Source: Spirometra erinaceieuropaei
Taxonomy: Eukaryota > Platyhelminthes > Cestoda > Diphyllobothriidea > Diphyllobothriidae
Reading direction: 5' to 3'
DNA length: 64,000 nt
NCBI GenBank assembly: GCA_902702965.1
Contig: CACRXP010000170.1
Span: 280,755-344,754, forward strand
Part shown: positions 1-10,089 of the stretch, piece by piece
How the letters are laid out: the number at the start of each line of letters is the position of its first letter
How positions within the stretch are numbered: position 1 is the first letter of the stretch
Translations under genes and position numbers: made by a program
The notes under the pieces: model-generated
Seen by the model: the letters and a program-made list of their open reading frames with translations, nothing else
The model's database searches: none
Told to the model about the DNA's origin: nothing

Positions 1-104
1 CAGATGAAGGATTTCCCAATGAAACCCCTGTCGACCTTTTCATTTCGGAGTGTTCCACAACAGGGCGTAATTTGCAGTTTCACAAACACGTTCACTTAAA
101 AGAC

Positions 105-130
105 CCACCCATTCTCCTTTTCATTCCTAG
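105..130 (+). other. 3' splice acceptor of carbonic anhydrase exon
   Basis: A pyrimidine-rich tract ending in TTTTCATTCCTAG precedes position 131. The coding similarity to carbonic anhydrase begins immediately after the AG, so this AG is taken as the acceptor. Bases 1-104 are read as intron and show no other feature. Confidence 0.8.
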
Positions 131-460
131 ATGCACATCGTCGTCTACTCTTCCATGTACGCCAGCCTCACAGATGCGCAAGCCTCTCCAGGAGGTCTGG
201 CTGTGATTGGCGTCTTTTTCCAACTAACCGCTGATCAAGCCAAATCCAGTCTTGCACAAATGGGCAACCTTTTACCGAATATCGGCGAGCTCACTACAGC
301 AAATTCGAAAATTGAGGTGAATTCGTTTGACCCCAGTGTCCTCCTGCCCGAGAACAAGAACGAATTCTTCCGCTACTCGGGTTCACTCACTACGCCGCCC
401 TGTACAGAGAACGTCCAGTGGACGGTGATGAGAAATCCCCTCCTCGTGACCAGTGATGAT
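131..460 (+). CDS. Alpha-carbonic anhydrase, internal exon (110 codons)
   Basis: This exon encodes part of an alpha-class carbonic anhydrase, a zinc enzyme that interconverts CO2 and bicarbonate. The open frame starts right after the acceptor and ends at the donor at 461. Its second residue is a His in MHIVVY, matching the third zinc-ligand histidine of the family (His119 in human CA II numbering). Residues 23-31 (LAVIGVFFQ) match the conserved core strand. Residues 85-97 (SLTTPPCTENVQW) match the hallmark active-site loop, where the first Thr of TTPP is the gatekeeper. The length is a whole number of codons (phase 0 at both ends). The first Met is therefore an internal codon, not a start. 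The exons carrying the other two zinc ligands (upstream) and the C-terminal NFRP region (downstream) were not found. The open frame runs on past the donor into SINE sequence, but that part is not coding. Confidence 0.93.
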
Positions 461-466
461 GTAAGT
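461..466 (+). other. 5' splice donor of carbonic anhydrase exon
   Basis: GTAAGT, a consensus donor, follows the codons SDD. Conservation with carbonic anhydrase stops exactly here. Confidence 0.85.
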
Positions 467-477
467 CCCCATTCCAT

Positions 478-680
478 CTCCCGGCAACGGTATAGAGAAG
501 GATCCCGACAGAGCAACGGGCTCGTGGCCCAGTGGTTAGAGGCATGGACTTCTAACCGACAGGTCGCGAGTTCGAGCCTCGGGTGTTCCAAAGTTCGAGG
601 TTGGGGACGACTGGCTGACGACGGCTAATAAGCCAGAAACGGCCATACCAGTCTCCCTTGTCTTTGTCAGTAATACCATT
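478..680 (+). mobile_element. tRNA-Arg-derived SINE (intronic)
   Basis: The head at about 518-589 resembles a tRNA. It has an A-box TGGCCCAGTGG, an anticodon arm with GACTTCTAAC (TCT, Arg type) and a B-box AGTTCGAGCC. A conserved tail follows: GACGGCTAATAAG, then CCAGTCTCCCTTGTCTTTGT. The copy lies just inside the carbonic anhydrase intron, in the same orientation as the gene. Similar copies occur at 15262, 31500, 34702, 42478, 42755 and 57642-57953. It is not a functional tRNA because the acceptor arms do not pair fully. Confidence 0.85.
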
Positions 681-1348
681 CTGCCCAATTAACTGTCAGT
701 AGACTGTGGATCGTGTCATATGGGGTTTTATCTTGACATACGTTTGTAGGCTGTCTCAGAAACTACATTGCCAACAGCGATTACTTCCCACGGCCTCACA
801 CCTTAACGCAAAATCCGTTATTTTGTGAAATTTACTTGCTGTTTATCATTTAATTACTACTCTCATTTCCGTTGTCGTACAATAGCGTAGGGTAAGACTT
901 TTGGAGGAGATCCAGTTGATTTTGCGCTTTCTTTCATTTTGTCAGCTTACTATCTAGTGTACCGCTCCACCCATAAAACTCCCTTTACCATAACTCACCT
1001 ATGACACGATAAATATTTCACTGAAAGTTTCTTGGGGTCCTTCTCTATACCGTTGCCCGTCTCTATTCTGTCTGTGCTTACGCTTTAATGAAGGAAGACG
1101 AAACAGCAGGTAGGGTTGTGGCAATACGGATAGTGGCAGGGATGGTGATTTCACACGCTTCGCGTACAGGGTGAGGCCGCTTTCTGGATCCCTTCATTTT
1201 GATGGCAAACCTGTGTGCTCTACAAATGCGCACGGATTAAGCATAGGCGACCGGTTTATGGTGTCACAGGTTACCAGAAGATCAGAGCAGAGAACACTCC
1301 GAACTCGTATTGGGATGCATGAAATAATGAAGTAGAGTATGTTTGTAA
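681..1348. other. No recognisable gene; putative intron
   Basis: No coding or RNA feature is seen. Bases 1034-1062 are an inverted copy of the start of the neighbouring SINE (about 27 bp of GGTATAGAGAAGGATCC-type sequence). Confidence 0.5.
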
Positions 1349-2238
1349 CCTCATGAAATACTAACTGAAATTCCGAAATAGGCATTCGATTCGAAAAGAT
1401 CACTTAAGTAGCGTTGTGATGCAACGTTGTAACCATCAGGTATTTCAGTCATGTCACGACGTCGGTTTTTGAATTAACTCCTTTTCGGCCACTTGGAAAA
1501 ATTGCACTTTGTAATAAATGACTGCGTAAGTAGTGCCGAGTTTCCTCAATTATTTTTGATGCCCCTAAAAATTCAAATTTACTATACAAAAAAGACCGAC
1601 ATATTTTCTCCTGCACTCATTTGATGCAAAATTTGCGCCTTAAATGTTTTTGATTTATCTGCCATTGAACTTGCATTCAGAGTTTCCAACCTATATGCTG
1701 CATACATTCCGTGGCAGGAATATTGCATATTCCCCTATTTTATTAGCAAGATATGATAAAAGATTTATAAAACTTTGCAATAGATGTTGACGGGTTTGTA
1801 AACCTTATTAATGACATAAACAGAAATGCTGCTGCGACACTGTGAGTGGACATTTCATGGTCTTAGGAAATCTCACATTTAAAAACTTTTTTAAAAACAA
1901 AAGGTATGCTCTCTTCAATTAGAAAATATGGCGAAGATGTAATTTGCTGCGAAATAAATATAAGCAAGAATTTTTATGCCTTTTTATAAAATGTAATTAA
2001 ATTTACAGATGCATCTAAAATCAATTTAAAAAATGCCCTCCACATTTGTAGTTATTTTAGGAGAGAATATTTATTGTACGCGCCTGAAACTACGCTTATT
2101 TAAAAGCTATCTTTTTGATATGACTGAAATTTCTTCCGACTGTGCTCTAGGATGGTTAACATTACAGCCATACCTAAGTAACCTTTTTGAATCAAGGCAT
2201 ATTTTAGATTTTTGATTAACGTTTTATGAGATGATTCG
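1349..2238. mobile_element. R1 foldback element (MITE-like)
   Basis: The left arm (TCATGAAATACTAACTGAAA at 1351) and the right arm ending near 2236 are inverted copies of each other. The match extends over the AAGTAG and TGCAT blocks shared by every R1 copy. There is no coding capacity; the open frames inside it are not conserved between copies. This copy is diverged and its outermost terminal bases are not clear. Confidence 0.7.
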
Positions 2239-3160
2239 TCTGCCGTATTGATGCTCATCTCTGCGTGTCTGTTATCCTGTCTACAGTTGCTCCTGTGATC
2301 AAATAATTGACTGGCAAACTTGCCTGTCAATAATTTAAAATATTTGCCTAATTCAACCCAATTAAGCCTGACCTACTCTTATCCTACTCCCTGAAATCAT
2401 AGCTGGAGCTTCTGCGAAACCTCCGATTCGGAGACAGTGATGGCGGAAAGCCGATGCAGGATAACTTTCGCCCGCTTCAACCGCTAAATCCCGTTCACGC
2501 TGCGCAACCGCGAGTGTTGTTTAAATCCTGGTCGGCGGCTTCACGTCCACTTGCGACTGTCCTCTTTTTAGTCAGCCTGGTTTTCATGCTTTCCAGTTGA
2601 AAAGACTTTCCAAATCGGGCTCTCCAAATCCCCTTTCTCATGAGCCGATAGTTGTACAGTTGCTTTCATATTGTAAACATACTCGCAAGCACTTTCCAAA
2701 GAGTTCTTTTTTCTTCTTTCTTTCTTTTTCTCTCTCTCAAAAGATCTTATAATGGTTTGCAAACTCGTGGATTTATTTGATAATCCGGCCGAGTATGTGG
2801 ACGTTAAAAAGTCAGTCTAGTGTTTACAGCACAAGTCCTCTTTAGGGGGTTTGCACTGGTCAGGCCTGCCCTCCCTCCCAACTGACTGCTCACTTTCAGA
2901 TAAGAGGCATAGTCAAATGTTTTAAATAATCGATGGACCTGAGAGGAAGATGACAGTCTTTCATCACCCTCGCTTGTCTGTTTTGCGCTGGGTGTGTGGG
3001 GCATTATTCGGTGCGCGCTAGCGAGGATCGAGATGCGGATTCTTTGCGATTTGGGTTGCGATATGACCGCTTGGCAAAGACAGACACGTCACTGAGGGTC
3101 ATTTATATCTGCAGCCCTTATTCCAGTTCACTCCTCCAATTATTGACTGGTTTTCGTTGT
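2239..3160. other. No recognisable gene
   Basis: Mixed sequence with a CT-rich run near 2705-2740. No protein family is recognised in any frame. Confidence 0.45.
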
Positions 3161-3206
3161 TCAGAAGACGAAGATGTAATCACTGGAACAAGAAACCTAT
3201 TGGCTT

Positions 3207-3240
3207 GACGTTTCGGATTCCCACCCAAACACATCATCAG
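3207..3240 (-). ncRNA. Hammerhead-like ribozyme core in PLE-B 3' terminus
   Basis: The minus strand reads CTGATGA, a short hairpin containing GGGT...ATCC, then GAAACGTC. These match the conserved hammerhead core boxes. Cleavage competence is not shown: no convincing stem I was seen. Confidence 0.5.
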
Positions 3241-3269
3241 AGGCAGTCGCAGATAAGGGTATTGGTGGC

Positions 3270-4610
3270 ACAAGGACTGCGGTATTTATAGCACGTCGCT
3301 GCCGTGGGACCACATGCGTACATGCCCTCTTAATCACCGTTGGGGTCGTAATTGATGCGGTGGTGGCTTGTCAGTCCGCGTCCGAGTCGTTAATGGCCTC
3401 CATTTCGTCATCCGTGTTGGATGCTGGTGTGACGATTGCTCGGCAAATTGGCTCACCGTCACTGGGATAATTGCTCGCCCGCGTCCTCCCCACGTGACTG
3501 AGTCTCCTGCACGGAGTATGGCCCCGGGAGGTCATTGCGCTTGTTGATGGATTGCGGGCCTGAGAGTCATGACTCGAGCAGCTCGTGGCTCACGCGGTCG
3601 TCACCCCTTGCGAGGATTTCGGCCTCTTGAATCTTGAAAATACGGCCGGGTCCCGTCAAATGAGCCGCCACCTGAGAGCTAGCGTCTCCCCGCCTCACAG
3701 CTGCTGCGTGCTCGGCAATTCGCGTACGGGGTAATCTCCCAGTTTCTCCGACATAGTTGCTTTGTCCGCAACTGCACCAGATTCGATAAACGACTCCTGA
3801 CGTTTGCTGCTGTGACAGTGGTTCTTTGGGCCTTATAACTTGGCGCCAAATTGTTGTTTCCGGCCTTTGTCACACCCCAGCCTCAAGTCTAGTGAGAAGA
3901 TTACTGAAGGCTTCCAAAACGTTCTTTACGTACGGAAGAGCCCGCAGAAATTTGGGACCGATTTGATTTGGTCTCTGGTGTCGTTTTCGTATGTACTGAT
4001 TGACAAAGTTGCGCGGGCAACCATTGGCTCTCACTACCCGTCGAAGATATTGTAATTCAGCAACCTTGTCTTCTGTTTCTTTGCAGTGCGTCTCAACGCG
4101 CCGGTATAGCGCCCTTATGTAACTGTCTTTGGGACTGATCGGGTGGTTGCTGTTGAAGTCCGGTATTTGCGTCACATTTGTCGCTTTCCTGAACACTGGT
4201 TTTTAGGCCACCACAATCTTTGCGGCAGACGAGGACATCCAGGATGGCCAGCTGATTGTTTTCCTCCTCCCTCATCGTAAACTGAATGTCCGGGAAGATG
4301 GCGTTGAGATTTTCGTTGAATGTCAGCACCTGATCCCGTTCGATGAGGACGAAGTTGTCATCCACATACCGAGCCCAGAATTTCAGTCTGTGGTTTCGGA
4401 AAACCAGCGACGCCAGCCGTTGTAGGACCGCCTCTCCTATGAGCCGAAATTGGCGAACCCATTGGCGTTTTCTTCACCTGCTCGTAGATTGTTCCGTAAA
4501 ACGTAAAATGCCTGTTGAGACAGAACATTAGGAGCTGGATGATTGGGGCGTGTCCGAGGCGATTCTCCGTTTCGTCGTATTTCTTTGGTAGAAGTAGTTC
4601 GATGGTCGCG
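3270..4610 (-). pseudogene. PLE-B reverse transcriptase / GIY-YIG, broken
   Basis: Minus-strand translation gives, in order: an RT motif B with EQVKKTPMGSPIS (about 4440-4480, frame-disrupted right after it); KFWARYVDDNFVLIERD with the catalytic YVDD (about 4330-4385); FPDIQFTMREE and AILDVLVCR; then VFRKATNVTQIPDFNSNHP (about 4140-4195). A linker ending in ALPYVKNVLEAFSNLL follows, then a GIY-YIG domain in another frame (YVGETGR near 3740-3760). The usual tail follows, with EAEILARGDDRVSHELLES. At least three frame changes make it non-functional. The RT fingers and motif A are missing. Confidence 0.85.
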
Positions 4611-4655
4611 ACTGCCAGGTTCTTGTGCCACCATTACCCTTATCTGCGACCGTCT

Positions 4656-4688
4656 CTCATGATCGGTGGAGTAAGAATCCGAAACGTC
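4656..4688 (+). ncRNA. Hammerhead-like core, inverted 5' copy of PLE-B
   Basis: CTCATGA (one change from CTGATGA), a spacer ending in AATCC, then GAAACGTC. This is the inverted counterpart of the core at 3207-3240. Confidence 0.45.
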
Positions 4689-4736
4689 AGGCCAATAAAT
4701 TTCTTGTTCCATTGATCACATTCTCGTCTTCTGAAG

Positions 4737-5178
4737 TGCTACCTGGAAATCGCCTGTTTGCTTCTATCAGCATTGGTTTTTGTTGTAGTGCCGTACCGCA
4801 AAGGTTCAATCGCAAGTTTTCAAGGCGAACGTAAACGTCTGTTGTTTTGTTTAAATCTAAAAATCTCACCCACATGCAACTGGAAATATTTCCTTTAGAA
4901 GTTGACAAATGACTCGGGCTACTTAAATCTGGACCAATTTAATTCACACTCATATCTAAGGTTTATCTTATTGGATCATAGAAAGTTAAGGTCACTTAAT
5001 ATATTTGGCGATGTCAAGTAAGTGTTTGACCTTCACTTCATTCTATCCGCCCGCCGGCTTGTCACTGACGACAACGAACGTCGTATAATGGGTCCCAGGC
5101 CACACGATCGGTAACGAGAGCGAAGCTGCTGTTTGCATCTGGCCTGCAGCACTTTCACTGAGTTGTTTATGTATTATA
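4737..5178. other. No recognisable gene
   Basis: Nothing recognised. The sequence changes abruptly at both ends, where PLE-B stops and the next R1 copy starts. Confidence 0.4.
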
Positions 5179-6428
5179 CAGTGCGTGACCCGATCTCATA
5201 AAATGATCGCAAAAATTCTGGGCTAGATCGTAGTTGGTAGCCAGGTCCCGCATTACAGGTGGCTGGGGGTTGTTTACTGGGGCTATTTTGTGAAGCTCCA
5301 TAATCACATGTGACCCATTTGGCTTCCGTCTTACAGTTGAGGTTGGGATTAGGGTAACGGTTAATAGTTTCCGATTTTCGGGTTAGGTTTATGCCTTTAG
5401 GCTTAGGTTTTCGGGTTGCGGTTAGAGTTTGAGCGTACGATTAGGCTTCAGTATTACGGTTAGGTTTTTCAGTTACGCCTATGCCTAAGGGCTACAGGTA
5501 TGTTTACGATTTCGGTTAGGGTTACGATTAGGGTTGTCGTTAGGGTTAACGAATAGCGTTTACTAGTGAGGTTAGGGTTAGGGTTAATGTTAGGATTAGG
5601 GTTAGGTCACAGTCCGCTTCCCATTCCTGGCTACCAACTGCGATCTAACCTAATTCTGAAATGAATTTCCGATCAGAAAGAATTACCCATTTGGGTTTGA
5701 AGTATTGATTATCTTACAGCATAATTCTATAGTATTTCAGACTTGTCAGGATGTCGACTTTTAAAGGCACGTTTTTTCGACCTCCTTTGGAAAACCGCAC
5801 TCAATAAAAACTTCAGAATAATTTGGGGCCTGATCAGCCGGTGCATTAGCCAGTAGTGATTTCAGTCTACAAGGTGCATGCGTTTCGTCTATGAAAAGTC
5901 ATCGATTCTTCCACGTCTTTGAAAAGATACCATATAGGCTCGATAAGATTTTGCGATGGATGCGAACCATGTTGTACGTTTCATGAGGAGCAGTGGTAAC
6001 CAGACAAGTATGATGCTGTGTTAATGGACATTACATGGTCTTAGAAAATCTTATAATGAGAAACTTTTAAAAACCTCATTATACTCCTTCTTCAAGTATA
6101 AAATATAAAGACGACGTGGTTCTCTGTCAAATGAATAAAAGAAAACATTATTATCCATGCTTTTTATGAAAAAAATATTTGAATTTATAAAACCATCGAA
6201 AATCGGTGTGAAAATGCATGTCACTTAAGTAGCCACTCTTTATCGAGTGCGCTTTCTACAGGAGGTCAAAAGAAAGCGCATTCTAATGTTAACATCCTGG
6301 CAAGTCTGAAGTACTGTAGGATTATTCCACATGATAATGAATATAACAGCCCCACCTAAGTAATCCTTCCTAGTCGAAAACGCATTTCAGAATTTTAGCC
6401 AGCACTTTATGAGATCGGTCACTCACTG
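5179..6428. mobile_element. R1 foldback element interrupted by a T1 element
   Basis: The left end TACAGTGCGTGACCCGATCTC (CAGT at 5179) and the right end GATCGGTCACTCACTG at 6428 are inverted repeats. The host element resumes at 5652 after a 431 bp insertion. Without the insertion the copy is about 820 bp. The left-arm boxes (ACCTCCTTTGGAAAACCGCACTC) and the right-arm boxes (GAGTGCGCTTTCTACAGGAGGT) are complementary. Confidence 0.8.
5221..5651. mobile_element. T1 terminal-inverted-repeat element filled with telomere-like repeats
   Basis: Left terminal repeat 5221-5245 and right terminal repeat 5627-5651 are near-perfect inverted copies around the core GATCGCAGTTGGTAGCCAG. AATTCTG occurs at 5214-5220 and again at 5652-5658, which is a 7 bp target duplication, and the R1 sequence resumes exactly there. 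The interior (about 5340-5605) is degenerate TTAGGG/GGTTAGG repeat. No coding capacity. The second copy is at 37890-38518. Confidence 0.85.
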
Positions 6429-6877
6429 TTTGTCGTATGTGTCCTGTGACACAGCGTTCGTTGTCGCCAGTAGCAAGCTGTCGGGCGAACAGAATGGGGC
6501 CGAGTGAGATCCTTACCACAACAGTGAGGGTCAAACGTCCACTTGACAGGCTTATATACCTCACTTCATAAGGCCTATGACGTACTGATGTTCGATAACG
6601 ACCGTGAAACAGCTGTCTGCGTCTAGCCTGTTGTGCCCTTAACACGCTACTTATGTGTTTGGCAATACCTCGTCGTCAGATGACAATCTGCAAGGTCTCT
6701 CGGACGAATATAAAGGCTTGCATTCAGTCTTTAATTGTTTTTGATCTGTGGGTGCGCATTCATCCTTAATTAATCAGGCTTCTGAGAGAACTGATATTTC
6801 ATTTAACAAGGCAGCATATCCAACTTTGGCGATATTTTTGTTCGGTTAAACTTAAGGACGAACGATCACCTGCGTTT
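6211..6877. repeat. Tandem duplication, unit 1 (667 bp)
   Basis: This unit starts inside the right arm of the R1 copy (AAAATGCATGTCACTTAAGT) and ends at GATCACCTGCGTTT. The next 657 bp repeat it in the same order, including the anonymous stretch with GCAATACCTC and GACGAATAT. Confidence 0.9.
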
Positions 6878-7534
6878 AAAAATTCATGCTACTTAAGTAG
6901 TTATTGTTTATAGAGTGCGCTTTCTACAGGAGGTCGAAAGGAACTGCATTCAAAAGTCGACATCATGGTAAGTCTGAAATACTATATAACTATGCTGTAT
7001 GACAATCAGTATTACTAAGCCACCGAAGTAATCCTTCCTAATCGAAAACTCACTTCAGAATTTCGGCCAGTATTTCTTGAGATCGGCTACTCGCCGTCTG
7101 TTTTATGTGTCCTATGACGCAGCGTTCATTGTTGCCAATAGCAAACTGGCGGGCGGACAGAATGGGGTCGGGTGAGATCCTAACCACAACAGTGAGGGTC
7201 AAACGACTGCTTGACATGTTAGTATACCTCACTTCGCACGACCTATTACGTGCTGGTGATTGGTAACAACCGTCTGCATCCAGGGGGTTGCTTTCTTAAC
7301 ACGCTACGTATGTGTTTGGCAATACCTCATCGTCAGATGACAATCTGCAAGAACTCTCGGACGAATATGCTTGCTTGTATTCCCTTCTTAACTGTTTTTA
7401 CACTGTGGATGCGCATTCATCCCTGATTAAGCAGGCATCTGAGAGAACTGATATTTCATTTAATAAGGCAGCATATTTACATTTGGCGACATTTTTGTTC
7501 GTTGACACTTAAGGACGAGCGATCACTTGCGTTT
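6878..7534. repeat. Tandem duplication, unit 2 (657 bp)
   Basis: A direct copy of the previous unit, ending GATCACTTGCGTTT, with many substitutions and small indels. It contains a second R1 right arm (about 6878-7095) with no left arm, which the duplication explains. Confidence 0.9.
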
Positions 7535-7851
7535 GTACGGTACCGAAGACCGGCGTCTGTGTCCTAAGATTACGTCAAAAGCTGGCCGCTTCTGGTCACT
7601 GGCGACGTCACCTGGCAGTACAAATAAACAAAGAAGGACATGCGGTTGATGTTGAAAGCACAAAATAAACGAACGAGAATAGAGTAAGTGGAACACCGTT
7701 TAGATTTTGAAAATGCATATGCGACCTAGGCTGTGTTTTTCATTTGGCTGAAATTCACTCTAATCACTAACGTTGTTGCTGTATTAGCAAATAACGTTGA
7801 TCAGTCGGAAGCCGGTCCCAGTATATAGAACAAGATTCAAAATGAATAGTG
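7535..7851. other. No recognisable gene
   Basis: Nothing recognised in any frame. Confidence 0.4.
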
Positions 7852-8195
7852 AGCAACCCCACTGTTCGACCATCGATTTCGACTATGTGCACCGTGTACT
7901 ACACGGCAGGGTGAAGCAGACAAGGTGACTTGCGCAGCATCTATTGCACTAACTCCTCACCACTTCCCACCTAAACCCCGTGTCGAGAGAGAGTAAGGAC
8001 CGGAGGCGGGGGGAGGACGCAGGTGGATGACACGGTCGAGCCCACACCTTGGCTCTCCACTACACACCTCCTGGTCCACACACCACGTGACCAGGTTTTT
8101 AACCAAAAACAACAACGGGGACGGCAGGGGTCTCAGTGTGCGTGACGACTGTCGGCAGCCGGGTCTGTTACCGCACCCCGAAAGGTTGGCATTTG
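7852..8195 (-). repeat. R3 repeat
   Basis: The reverse complement matches the R3 family: a bipartite GC-rich unit with GGTCCTTACTCTC, a G-rich GGAGG-type segment and a TGGTCCACACAC-type box. Compare 24895-25240, 43160-43560 and 54335-54740. No coding signal. Confidence 0.7.
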
Positions 8196-8639
8196 TTATG
8201 GTGCACAAATCGATAACGTCTGCCAGAATCAGTTGTGACCCCCGTGTTGGTTCATCGCATCTTCCACGGGCCTCGTTTTTGAACGACCCTCAATTACGCG
8301 AAAAACACAAAAGAAATATTGGAAGTATTCCCGCGGTGCTTAGAAATAGCAATTTTCTTAAGGAAAGCAAAAGTGCTTAAAGCCGAAAACGTCGTGTCAG
8401 ACGAGCAACCCCAATTCTGGGATTCATATAAACCCGTCCATTAAAACAACTGAGTAAATAAAACAACCTTAGTTCAGTAATGTTACAAAAGTTCTGTATG
8501 CAGCTTACGTAAATGTCTTTCAGGCGCTGTGGAAGAAGAAAACTCCCGTTCCTCTTTATGTAGCAGCTACTGACCCTAGGTGTTTACTTTAAGCCTTCGT
8601 ACCGCGATAACAAATTATCTACAGTGTCTGAGGCAGGAT
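8196..8639. other. No recognisable gene
   Basis: Nothing recognised beyond the R3 edge. Confidence 0.35.
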
Positions 8640-8990
8640 TTATTGATACCAAAAATTTCGCGTATGGGAAGAATAGTGGAAAAAAGGGGGCGTTAACGAG
8701 TAGAAAAGAGAGGGGAAGGAAAAATCATGGAGCCAGAGATACCATGGCAATGTTGAGCTAACCAATTGGTCCATCTGTTTACAAAGATCTGTTTTCACCC
8801 GCCGTATATATGCCGCCTCCAGGTAACGCAATGTCGGAGTTATTCGTGCCCGAACATGTACTCGGAAGGAAGGTTCAGGGTCGACGGAGTGACCACTATC
8901 AAGCAGGTGCTTTGTGATGGTGGAACGCGGGATTTTATTTTCCTGCTTTAAGAGCCATCTGGGTAGGTGCTCAATAGACCTAGCTGCCAA
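8640..8990 (-). pseudogene. PLE family A GIY-YIG C-terminal fragment
   Basis: The minus frame reads EHLPRWLLKQENKIPRSTI, then HLLDSGHSVD, SFRVH, LRYLEAAYIRR and DLCKQM. This order is the C-terminal half of the PLE GIY-YIG domain and matches the tails at 21406-21771 and 17707-19536. The catalytic YIG end, RT and termini are absent. The last 40 or so residues after SSTLPW no longer look conserved. Confidence 0.75.
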
Positions 8991-9861
8991 CTGCCTTTGC
9001 GTTCGCCCTCTGGCTAGTCACGGGCTTAGGTTGTTGTCTCTGAGTGTTTCATGACCCATGCGATTTTAGTAATTGCAGATACTTTCGTCCACGGCGCTTG
9101 TTTATACTGATGCAGGTCTCAGTATGGTGTGTAGATTCAGGTGAATTTCACCGGCTGAAAGTTTATGCAGGGTTTTTTAAGTAAACACATCCTACGTCAG
9201 CAGAGATGGTGCGCGCGTGTATGCCTGCTAAATAGGGCTCTCGAAGGACAACGTGCATGACTGAGAATGTAACCGTTTGTAGCGCTGTCGCGTTAGACCA
9301 AAACAGGGGTGAATCTGGTCCATAGCATGAGTTGGTCGGCTTGTACTAAGTACTCCCGGCGTCTTGTTGCAGATGTGTGTAGCGCGCATTGGTCGGGGAC
9401 TTTTAACGACAATGAGCACTATGTTCAACCTCATCACCAACCTGTCGACCGATTTACGGAGGTCTCTGAGGGACGCGACAGAAGACAGCGCACGAAATGC
9501 CGTGACATGTATCGTTGCCCGACAACTGGGTAACTCAGTTCTCGTTGACCTTCTGGACGCCTATCCCTTCTGTGAAACTCAAAACCGTCGCGACTCTTTA
9601 AAGGCTACTTCATGTAGAGTCTGGGCACCGCGTCAGATTTAACAGACGTAGATAATGATTAATCTCCTCAGCTGAGAATTGGAAAAAATTACGGATGGTG
9701 AGAAACTAATTAATATAAACTTTTGTTCTAAGGAATGCTCTTGGGGTGTCGGACACCTTCTTGTCGACTTAATCTGTGAGGTCTTTGTGGACTTCAAACA
9801 CAATTTCATGCAAAACAGGCATGTCAGGGCATGAGAGATCCGGATTGATAATTTGAGGAAT
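8991..9861. other. No recognisable gene
   Basis: An open frame of 92 codons at 9364-9642 (+) has no recognisable domain and is not repeated in the window. I do not call it a gene. Confidence 0.4.
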
Positions 9862-10089
9862 GCGTAGGGCTCATGGGATCGGAGGAATTGCTCGGCTGAC
9901 GTTTCCGAAGCTTTGACTGGCTCTCTTTTACCGAAGCGTTTTGTGCAAAAGTCGGTCGGAGTCTTAAATAAACGGCTAAATTATTTGCATCGGACTGGTC
10001 CTATAAAGCGTGTCCAGCTAGTGCGATGAGACATCCGCTTACCTAAATAAACAAAAGTCTGGCAAAAGTCTGAACAAATGAGGCAATCA

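Larger units (their letters stand above)
3161..4736 (-). mobile_element. Penelope-like retroelement, family B, 5'-truncated, with inverted termini
   Basis: The boundaries are set by an inverted repeat. Bases 3161-3230 read as the reverse complement of 4665-4736 (TCAGAAGACGA..., ...TCGTCTTCTGA). Between them, on the minus strand, lie the second half of an RT domain, a linker, a GIY-YIG domain and a terminal non-coding segment. The inverted copy of the 3' terminus at the 5' side matches the partial inverted terminal structure known for PLEs. Left and right copies both contain the hammerhead-like core. Confidence 0.85.

Noticed and set aside
518..589. Functional tRNA-Arg gene
   Set aside because: A and B boxes and anticodon arm are present, but the acceptor stem does not close and the unit carries the SINE tail seen in other copies.
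461..628. Continuation of the carbonic anhydrase frame past 460
   Set aside because: GTAAGT follows the conserved codons and the rest translates SINE sequence.
9364..9642. Possible small gene (92 codons)
   Set aside because: No domain, no repeat relatives and no regulatory context visible.
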